Position numbers and translations under genes: made by a program. Source: Lingula anatina (lineage: Eukaryota; Brachiopoda; Lingulata; Lingulida; Lingulidae). From it: a stretch of 22,524 nucleotides of DNA. Location: the NCBI RefSeq assembly GCF_001039355.2, contig NW_019775764.1, positions 197,787-220,310 of the forward strand, given 5' to 3'. Position 1 is the stretch's first letter. Every line of letters begins with the position of its first letter. Of this stretch, positions 9,001 to 17,100 are shown in pieces. The notes under the pieces are model-generated. The model made no database searches and was not told the origin of the DNA. It worked only from the letters and a program-made list of their open reading frames with translations.

Positions 9001-10272
9001 AGATCAGTATTGTGAAACCTGTAGCTCTAAAAGCATCATTATTCATTGTAAACTTCATGCTTTTGTAATTACCTTTGAATTGTTTATGGGATGATATCAG
9101 CAATGGACATGTTAACCGAAACAACAAAACTCCCATCTCAGTTCCAAAATCAAAAAGGTTGCTTTATTCAATTTCATTCAGATATTTATTACCAATTGCT
9201 AGTCAAAATAACATTTTTTCATGTGTACCTTTTTTACTTTCTGCTGAGAATCTCTGGAAGATAACTCTCACACACAATGAATGGCAACACATCTTTTACT
9301 TTTGACTTCATTCAAGTATGTTTGAATAGAATACTTCCACAGTCACTCGGCTTTGAACCCAAATAAACCATTATCATAATGGTAAGGGCTTACATTAGAT
9401 CAGTTACAGTGTGAAAACAGAAGCTCGAAAAGTATCATTTATTTCAAACTTTATGCTTTTGTGAATACTTTTGAATTATTTATGGGATGGTAAGGGCTTA
9501 CATTTAGATCAGTAGAGTGAAACTGGAAGCTTAGACTAATCCAGCGTATTACATTTTATTTTGCAGTGTTTCCTGTTACTTTACTTTTTATTAGTTTTAG
9601 TTAATATTGAAGACACCAGACCCATGAATAAAAAGTTCATGGTTTCTTTCGTTATTCGTTCCCTGTGAAAATGGAATGTTAAAAGATCTTGTTGCAGCTC
9701 ACTTTCTGTTACACAGTAGCATTTTCAAATTTATTAAGTTTTTCCTGGATTATTTTATATTTGTACAGTATTATAATTTGTTTATTGACTTTTATTGTGG
9801 TAGGTACATATGTTTATTTGAGTGAACACTTGTGGTTGTGCATGATATATAATTTGTTATTTTGAAAATAAGAGTTTAAATCTTGCACAGAAAGAAATAA
9901 ATCCAAAAAGATTTGCAATTTTTTTTGTCTTAGGTATCTTAAATTCTTTATATATTTTCTTAGTCAGGGTTAATTTTTCTCATTTATTTTATGAAATGTT
10001 TGAGAAAAATGTTTGAACATTTATTGGCATGACTGATTACTGTCTCAGAAGAGTTATTTTAATAACAATTGTGATAATTATTTTATAAATGAAAATTCTG
10101 GTAATTATATTAATAATAGTGTGTTCTTTTCTGTTCTGTTCTGTTTTGTTTTTTATTATTATTTATTTTTGCTTTCAGAGCTCGTCACTATATTGGTGGC
10201 TGGAACGGCTGGGCAGAAAGAAAGGGGCTCCCTCTTCAGGAAAATCCAGATAAGCCAGCGACAGGTGCCTAG
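4565..10272 (+). CDS. Single-domain rhodanese (sulfurtransferase), probably mitochondrial, with alternative catalytic exons
   Basis: Rhodanese-fold protein, expected to carry sulfur as a persulfide on its active-site Cys. It is similar in type to TSTD1/TSTD3 and fly Hsp67B2 proteins. Exons are 4565-4739, 5098-5241, then either 6151-6313 or 8043-8205, then 10179-10272 (stop TAG 10270). Phases are 1, 1, 2, and either isoform gives 191 residues. Residues 1-58 form an Arg-rich, acid-poor leader (MSALRRF, SLFGRAISRN) typical of mitochondrial import. The domain begins near residue 66 with LDYEALCVLL, followed by LFDVRNTWEVEATG (the usual DVR-xxE-xxxG rhodanese motif). The active loop is C141-RSG-V/K-RS, and the C-terminus HYIGGWNGWAERKG is the conserved end of the fold. 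ATG 4565 is the only plausible start; an upstream GTG is not needed. The exact orthologue among rhodanese subfamilies is not resolved. Confidence 0.88.
5242..6150 (+). other. Rhodanese intron 2
   Basis: AT-rich intron of 909 bp. It contains a (TG)n(AG)n microsatellite at 6001-6039 and otherwise no repeat or coding signal that I recognise. Two short loosely similar stretches (around 5280-5345 and 5495-5580, each with TTTCATCA and CAATCA) may be an old internal duplication. Confidence 0.5.
6001..6039. repeat. (TG)n(AG)n microsatellite
   Basis: Seven TG units run directly into about twelve AG units, a compound dinucleotide repeat within rhodanese intron 2. Confidence 0.9.
6151..6313 (+). CDS. 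Rhodanese alternative exon 3a (CRSGVRS loop)
   Basis: 163-nt exon after TTCAACTTCAG, ending before GTGAGT. It enters in phase 1 and leaves in phase 2. It encodes the second half of the rhodanese core: GEIKAAFEMPP, then YKAEQPEPEDDIIVFYC and the loop CRSGVRS with catalytic Cys141. It is 27/55 identical by eye, without gaps, to the exon at 8043-8205. Joining the two in series creates TGA three codons into the junction, so they cannot both be used. Confidence 0.85.
6889..7892. mobile_element. ~1 kb non-autonomous DNA transposon with TTA duplication (PIF/Harbinger-like)
   Basis: The left end GGCCACACTTTTTTTATTTT then ATGGATGACATCCT is mirrored at the right end, whose minus-strand reading is GGCCACACTTTTTTATTTCC then ATGGATGACATCCT. 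The ends are flanked by TTA at 6886-6888 and 7893-7895. A three-base TTA/TAA duplication and GG-starting termini fit the PIF/Harbinger superfamily; the assignment is inferred. No transposase is seen. The interior has a C-run (6956-6974), a T-run (7801-7828) and a diverged tandem duplication. That duplication is visible as TAGATTTGGTA near 7422 and 7600, and AATGCTTTAATATT near 7499 and 7667. It sits in the intron that separates the two alternative rhodanese exons. Confidence 0.75.
8043..8205 (+). CDS. Rhodanese alternative exon 3b (CRSGKRS loop)
   Basis: Second copy of the catalytic exon, also exactly 163 nt, with phase 1 in, phase 2 out and a GTGAGT donor. It encodes DELEEALKLPPDSF, YGTEQP, DIVFSC and loop CRSGKRS with Cys at the same position. 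All core rhodanese features are kept and there is no stop or indel, so it looks functional rather than decayed. A Lys replaces Val in the substrate-facing loop. Confidence 0.85.
8206..10178 (+). other. Rhodanese intron 4
   Basis: Large intron of 1973 bp. It contains a T-run (8325-8344), a C/CA-rich tract (about 8442-8482), the ~105-bp repeat family at 8919-9535, and then about 600 bp of strongly AT-rich sequence without recognisable features before the final exon. The reading frame at 9075-9305 lies in the repeat region and has no coding character. Confidence 0.5.
8919..9535. repeat. Interrupted tandem repeat of ~105-bp unit
   Basis: Copies begin near 8919, 9027 and 9425, with a partial copy ending in the block at 9379. 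Each has AAAGCATCATTATTCATT-like sequence, AACTTCATGCTTTTG, TTTATGGGATGGTAAGGG and CTTACNTTAGATCAGT. About 270 bp of unrelated sequence (roughly 9107-9377) splits the array. Units are diverged, so this is an old array or a family of small elements. Confidence 0.7.
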
Positions 10273-10423
10273 AGACAAGTGCAATATAACCAGAAAACCA
10301 TGCAACAAATTTATTTTCAATAGTAGCATATCCACAAGATGCAAACTTTTTTTATGAAAGGAGGAGCGGTCAGCGAATGATGTAAAGAATTCCACATGCA
10401 ATCTATTAAGGTGTATTCAAATG

Positions 10424-10429
10424 ATTAAA
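10424..10429 (+). terminator. Possible polyadenylation signal of rhodanese gene
   Basis: ATTAAA about 150 bp after the TAG stop, the first hexamer variant of the canonical AATAAA in the 3' flank. A second ATTAAA lies at 10747. No transcript evidence is available. Confidence 0.35.
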
Positions 10430-11670
10430 GATTATAATAATTATAATTATATGAGCAAGTGAATTGTTGAAATTTTTCCATGTAAGAAGGAAAATATGAC
10501 TGGTTTAATTCAAAACTCCGACAATAACTGGGCTATTCCACAATCCAAGTTTTGGTGTTTCTTGACTCATGTATAATCAGGGTTAAGGAGTTATTTTTGT
10601 AAAAAAGAGGATTGCATATATTTTATTTTAAACAGTGAATTTGACTGCAAAAAAAAAGGTTATAATGTATTTTTGAATTATGAGGGGAAGGGAAAGTTAA
10701 TTTGCCCTGTTGTTTACATTTGCATCAGATCATTTCTGTAACTTTGATTAAAGGGAATGATATCCGTACTTGTAGAATTTGCCTAAAAACAGTAACTATG
10801 ATCTGAAATGTTGTTCATTATACTTGTGTATCAAATTGGAAATATAAATCGTACGTAAAGGGTGTTTGGATTTGTGCAAGGTTTGTTGGTGCGCCTAGCG
10901 GTTGAGCATAAATGTTTACTTATTTTTAAATTTTTTATTTACAGTGACATTTCTTTTTGTTTGTTTGTGGACGTTTTTATCCTTTAAGGCGTCTAGTAGT
11001 CGGGCAGTCTACACTGCTGATATCAGTAACGCTACCTGTAACAGAGGCTTCCATAACACAATAGATAACACACGGGAGTTCGTGTAAATAGGAGGAAAAT
11101 CGATACTACCTCATCAACTGAGGGACAGTCAATCGACTAAAAACTCTCGCAACTTTTGATGTGCCTAGACTTTATCTTTCTCTATAACCCCAAAGCCCTT
11201 TGCGTCTTTTTGAAAAATATGCAATTTTTTAAAAATACGCAATAGGCAATTATTTCAATTTTCTTCTATTTGGCTGTCAGGTACCTTTAGGAACGAGAAA
11301 TATCTTTCCCGCCCTAGTAATTCAAATCTCTATTTTAAAAACGATGCAATAAACAGATTAATTGTACAATTTTGAAGAGTATTTTACTATTTCTAATTAA
11401 ATAAATGGGAATGCTATCCGTATCGGACTGTAATCTTAATGCTGCACCTAATATTCGTTATTTAGTGTAATTGTATTATCGATCACCTTCGCAGGACTGT
11501 CATCAGACATCATACACATTTATCCCTGGGAATAAAAAATCCTAAAGTTGATTTTCACCAGTTTTTTTCGTTTTTTTTACACATGAACCCATTTGTCATC
11601 TGTTTTTGATCATTTTATAAGAGAAACTTTGTGTGTGTGTACATGTGTAACTTCAAAATGCCAGGGCCCC

Positions 11671-11805
11671 GTAACTCGAAAGCATCGCGCGTTGCGACCG
11701 AGCGCAAGCGTCTCGATTCCATAACTCGCCCATACTCGTCCCATGTAACACACGGTAGCCTCTGTGTGCTATCGCTGTTCGCAATACGCGATGCTTTCGA
11801 GTTAC
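11671..11805. repeat. CpG-rich long inverted repeat
   Basis: The arm GTAACTCGAAAGCATCGCG (11671-11689) is repeated perfectly on the opposite strand at 11787-11805. The similarity continues inward through TTGCGA and GCG. The arms are about 33 bp, with a ~68-bp loop that itself contains a small hairpin (TAGC...GCTA). Base composition is far more CpG-rich than the surroundings. The element type is not identified. Confidence 0.75.
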
Positions 11806-12254
11806 ACAGCTCGGATTCACGACCGATTTATGATCAAAAGTCTTTGTATATATGCCCACAGAAGATGGTTAAGTAAGTGAAGTGTAAGGATGTGCACAAT
11901 AAAACAATTCGTGTATCAAAAACTTCGACCAAATAATGTAATTTAAGCAAACAAAAGCATCAGAAAAACCCCATTAATTTCGATGTCATTCAGCGATTCA
12001 TGTCAATTTTTGTCTGTAACATATAAATTAAAATAAATATTTAAGGACAAATCATTTGCGAGTGCAAACTAGTACATTAAACACGTGGTCGCTGTTTTTG
12101 TTGATGTCGTTTAATATCTATCTATTTATACGTTTCTGTCTAAAACCACTGAAAATTAAAATTGTACACAAGGGAAATAAGGGAAAACCAATCAACGTGC
12201 AGATTTCTAGGAAAATAGAGTCTACCTCTGCCAATCACAGTCAAGATTGACTTT

Positions 12255-12268
12255 GTCTCCTAGGCAAC
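12255..12268 (+). promoter_or_regulatory. RFX X-box-like site
   Basis: GTCTCC-TA-GGCAAC matches the bipartite X-box pattern, with one deviation in the left half, 111 bp upstream of the ATG at 12379. RFX factors bind such sites, often at ciliary genes. The sequence match is direct; its use here is speculative. Confidence 0.3.
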
Positions 12269-12378
12269 GCGTTGTCAACGTTTGTTTGTGTCATAGAATA
12301 ATTGTGGAATTCTTGTCTGTCGATATTTAGTTTAAAGACCAATGTATAGAGGTGCGGTTGACGCACGTTCTAGTGAAA

Positions 12379-12504
12379 ATGTCACGGAGAAGTTTCACCA
12401 TTTTCTTGGTTCTGGGAAGTTTTGTATGTACTTCGGTTGTGAAATCTTGGCAAATTGAAGATGATCACGTGTGCCAGGTGTTTGGAAACGAAGTCCTGTG
12501 TCAG
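12379..12504 (+). CDS. Exon 1: signal peptide of CTHRC1/MAM protein
   Basis: ATG at 12379 opens 42 codons up to donor GTAGGA. Two Arg precede a hydrophobic stretch, with probable cleavage near residues 21-24. The mature start [18 protein letters not shown] has two Cys. It joins either exon 2 or exon 3 in frame. Confidence 0.7.
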
Positions 12505-14105
12505 GTAGGATGGTAGTCAACTTAAAATATATAGAAGATAAATTAAGTCCATAATGAAAATATCGAACACTAGATTACTTAAAAAGGTCATGCTGATACA
12601 GTGCTGGTAGAAATATGCCTCCCATTGACCCCTTGAATCTTATGAATACCATGATTTTGACAGAAATTCAACAAAGATCCCCATGATTCAGTGAAGTTCT
12701 TATTATTTTGATTCAGTGAGACCGTGCTTCAATATAATTGCATTCATGTCGAAAACGTCCTTTTCTGAGAGAAGTTTAGAATTTGAACGGCTAAAATATG
12801 GATTGATCTCTTTAAAACAACAGAATGAGATTAAGGACTTAGTACAGAAGGATCACACTAGGCTGCCTCTGCTTGTGGGTGTCCTTTTTTCGACACAACC
12901 TAAAGGATTTTATCACAGGTATCATTCCATTACATTTAATTGATGACAGTCATTTAGATGAGATTTGTGCGAAAATTCTATACTTTCCATACACTTTGTA
13001 CACTATAAATTTTAACTGGCTCTTTGCCTTTTATATGGATATCAAAACGGGGTTACACGTGAATACCTACAAATAGTGAACAATTAGATCGAGATACCTT
13101 ATGAAATACATCACAATTTATTCTAACTTATGTATAGGCCTACAGACTGAAAGTGTTCCAAGTCAATACTTGATGCAATGATTTCAAATATGAAAGGCAA
13201 AACACACTTGGAGTAGAATGATGAGCCTAGAAGAACATTTAAGTGAAAGAAAATGTAAAAATATCTGTCTGCCAATGTTCCTCGGATACAAGAATCACTG
13301 AGAATAAAATCGGAGTCCAAGTGACTCCAAACTTGGAGTCCAGCAGTGGTGCCTAAAATAACTGCCAAGTGGAGTCAAGTTGACTCCGATGGAGTAACGC
13401 CATCCCAGACCCGACAGGAGGGTCACAATTGACTACATTCACACATCCCTTCATCCCTTGATTTATCTCCTCAAAAGAGTCACCATGGCCCCATATTAAG
13501 GAATTTTTGACTCCTTGGCACATTATGAAAACTAGAAAAGCACTCCGAGAGCGCAGACCTCCGCCAAGGCAGCATTTTTTTTATTATTATTGATTGATTA
13601 TTGATCCGGATCACCACCAAAAACTAATCATCTGTTCCTTGGCCCACTTCTGACAGTTCCTGAAAATTTCATCAATATCGGTCCATAATTTTTTGAGTTA
13701 TGTTGATGATTGATTTTTGATTATTGATTGATTATTGATCCGGATCACCACCAAAAACTAATCACTTCTAAGTTAACCCATTTCTGACCTACCCTGAAAA
13801 TTTCATCAAACTCGGTCCCTAACTTTTTGAGTTATGTTGATGACAAACAAACACACAAACAGACAGACAAACAGGGGTGAAAACATAACCTCCTTGGCGG
13901 AGGTAAAATAAGATCCAAGAATGACAACAATGCCAAACGGGTAGACACGGGTTCCATTTATTTAAGACTGGAACATCCCCTGTCGTGCTTGAACCCACGT
14001 CCTCCCGCTCTGGAGTCGGGCATTCTAAGCGCAAGGCCGCCCAGTCGCACATAATGTGGAAGAATCAATAACAAACAATTTGTAAATCTGGTAATAAACA
14101 GTATG

Positions 14106-14185
<80 letters not shown>

Positions 14186-17100
14186 GACCTGTAAACCAAC
14201 ATATCACATAAAGGGTGTGGGCAACTGAAAGCCCGGGCCAGTAATAAGTGCACGAGTTCTGCATGCAGAAACACGCAGAAAACCACTTGTTCATGCATAA
14301 AACCAACTATGGCCAATAAAGTAATGTTTATACTGACAAAGAATGATGAAAACTGTTCTCTCCACGCCGTCTGCTCACTGCCATTACAAGTACTGAAACG
14401 AGGCTTACTGTCCAGCGAGCGAAAATAGTCGGTGAAAGGGGTCAGACAGACACTGTGGCCCCCGGTAATTTGACTCTGATTTTAGATGATTTAAATGATT
14501 CAGTGTACACTCTATGCAAAGGAGGTTGGGACGATAAAAATTATTTTTATTGTGAGGTAAGCCATTTTCAGTGCTATTTCTTGTAGACCAATTAAGAAGC
14601 AGTATAAACTGAAAACAGGACCATTAGCAGGGCCGTAGCCTGAGAAAATTGCCAGGGGGGCAGTAAGCGGACACGAGGGGGCGAAGCCCCCGAGGGGGGA
14701 GGGTGTGGAAGGGGGTTCCCCCTCCCAGGGCGTGGAAAATTTTTAAAAACTGTATGTATAATACTGCATTCTGGTGCAATTTAACTGTTATTTATTGCTC
14801 AATCAGAAGTCAGAAATTGTGGGTTCATTTTACCATAAGTACTGTCATTTTTTCAACACAACAAGGGAGGGTGAGCTTTTTGGCATGAACTGAGTNGATT
14901 AGCACTTTTTGAGATGTAGCAAAATACACGCATACCTGGTAATGTCACTTATATAACCTCTGGACAAATTATATCCCATCTAAAGATAAACTTGGGCCGT
15001 TTCACTTAGAGTAAAATCCAGTAAAATAATATCACCGAAATAACAATATACAGGGTTGCTACTTAATATGGCATATTTTTTATCATTCTTATTTTTGAGT
15101 GCTGATTAAATTTTTTTTTTGGCTTGAGTTATCAAAAAAGTATGTCACTGAGTGATAAAAACATCCAGTCTTCTGTTGTGAGATATTTTGGTCAATGATA
15201 TCAAATCTGACATAAGATGCCATTCTAAAGAAAGGGACACCCCAAGAAAACCATATCAACAGTTTGATGTCAGTATTAACTTTAAGCTAAGATATTAAAG
15301 AAAACGATAGCCTCCGGACAGTGATATGTTACACAGTCAAAGAACTCACAACAGTAAATCATGAGAAGTCAGTAATTGCGGGTATGACCTCCAGCAGCCG
15401 CTTGCAGCGCCCTCATCCTACATGGCATACCCTGTGACACGTTTTTTAGAGTTTGGATGGGGATATCATTCCACGCAGTGATATTTGCCTGTCGCAGTTC
15501 ATCACTATTTACCGGCCGATGACCAAAGCTATTAATTCTGTGAGTTCCTTTTGCCCAAAGTTTTTCAATTGGGTTCATATCTGGAGAGTTTGCAGGCCAG
15601 GGCAGTCGCTGAACCCATTGGTTTTGAAGAAAAACAGTGATTCTGCGGCCTCGATGTGGGGTTGCGCAGTCGTCTTGGTACAAAAAGTTGTTCCTGAAGA
15701 TCGAAGCATTGTTTGCTGTAGAATGTCTCTGTAGGAATCCTGGATGAGGTTGCCTCCTAGAAAAACCAACTGGTTCTGCATGGGCACCGACATGAAATGC
15801 TCCCCAAACAGAGACGTTACCATCCCCTGCTTGCACCCTAGGCAGTACACAATCATCGTTTTATGCCCCTCGTGCACGTTGGTGGACACGGATTCGACCA
15901 TAAACCCTAAAAAATCCATATTTGGCCTCATCACTGAAAACGACGTGATTCCAGTGTTTTGGCAGCAAACGCACGTGGTCCCCAGCCTATTGCAGACGTC
16001 GCTGTATATGACCTGCTGTTAACAGTGGTTTCCCTACTGACCTTCGTGCAAAATAACCGGATTGCAGTAATCTCTTGTTCACGAGGGACCTTGAAACGGG
16101 TGTTTGAATGACATTCTGCCTCTCTTTTCTGAGGACACTGGTTGTCTTTGTACGACCAGCACGGCGTCCTCTAAGGAGAAGGCGATCCTGTCTTCTTGGT
16201 GTGATACGCGGACACCCTGGTCGAGGTATTAGAGTAGGTGCCCCTGTTGCAGCATTTCTTTGGAGGACTTCACAAACGGTTCCTGATAAATGTTGAATTA
16301 CCTGGCAATGGCTGTCCGTTTCTGGCCATTTTCTCCGAGAGCAAGAATCCCATAGTAAACTGCGTTGCTTAGCTGTCGAACCATATCTTCACTAAGGTAC
16401 CTGTCAAGTTTCAGAACGACCCCTTTGTTGCTTCTCTAAACACACTCCAAAGATTGACCAAACCCATGCGTTTTTATACAAGGGCAGAAATTGCCGAAAA
16501 GACCACCCCTCACATTTCTGACCACAGAACATGCAACTGCATGCATCAATTGTTCGAGAGTTGTGTGGTAATTAGGTAACACACCTGGCTACACATAGAG
16601 TGACACCTCAGCTTTGGATTTAAAGTAGTTAGAGAGAAATGAAATATTTTGTAGAAAATTTACTCGCCAAAAAATAATATTCCATATTAAGTGGTAACCC
16701 TGTATACAATGTAACTTGATCCACTCTTTTTTTTTTTTTTTTGTCTTCTCATAGAGTCGCTGTTGTACGTTATTCTGTTTCATGATATTTCACTTTAATA
16801 GAGCACCACTACCTCTATCCGACTCCCGTGTATCAGAGAGTGTGGCAGATACAAAGAGAATTGTCAATCGGCCCGGGTGTACGGTAACGACAGACAGTGC
16901 AGGATTCAACTAAAAACCAGTAAGTATGAACGCGCTGACACTATTAACCGCGTGATAAAATTAAGGAACGTTTTATTAATCTTTTAATCTATTAGTTTGT
17001 TGATTGATTGACTAAATGAATAATTTGCAAACCTGAACCACTGCTGATATGTCCCAGAAGTAAATGCGTCTTGCAGTAAACTTAACGTTTAGTGTTATCA

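Larger units (their letters stand above)
10273..12378. other. Intergenic region (about 2.1 kb)
   Basis: Contains the rhodanese 3' UTR, then AT-rich sequence without a recognisable gene. The open frames at 10902-11087, 11631-11876 and 12056-12250 lack family resemblance. The notable structures are the CpG-rich inverted repeat at 11671-11805 and an X-box-like site at 12255-12268. Confidence 0.5.
12505..14445 (+). other. Intron 1 of CTHRC1/MAM gene
   Basis: 1.9-kb intron. The first 800 bp hold an open frame (12716-12943) with no family resemblance. Then come a GGAGTC/GACTCC-rich palindromic patch (13312-13396), an RTE-tail-like repeat, a SINE and a (TA)n tract. Beyond these nothing recognisable is seen. 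Confidence 0.5.

Noticed and set aside
8919-9535. CRISPR-like repeat spacing
   Set aside because: The unit is about 105 bp, diverged, and in an animal intron; no short direct repeats with unique spacers.
10902-11087. Hydrophobic 61-residue plus-strand frame
   Set aside because: Starts in AT-rich sequence, no signal of splicing or family; probably chance.
11631-11876. Reading frames on both strands over the CpG-rich inverted repeat
   Set aside because: Open on both strands because of base composition and the palindrome; no protein-like pattern.
12716-13076. Plus-strand reading frames in intron 1 of the CTHRC1/MAM gene
   Set aside because: No recognisable family, no suitable splice context and no phase that would join exon 1 or 2; treated as chance.
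13960-14053. Possible tRNA gene on the minus strand
   Set aside because: A and B box-like regions exist, but acceptor-stem pairing is poor and a SINE-like body follows.
14025-14316. Minus-strand reading frames of 83-93 residues
   Set aside because: They are produced by translation of the (TA)n repeat and the SINE; YIYIYI runs are not coding.
15453-16022. Plus-strand frames over the transposon
   Set aside because: Antisense shadows of the transposase relic.
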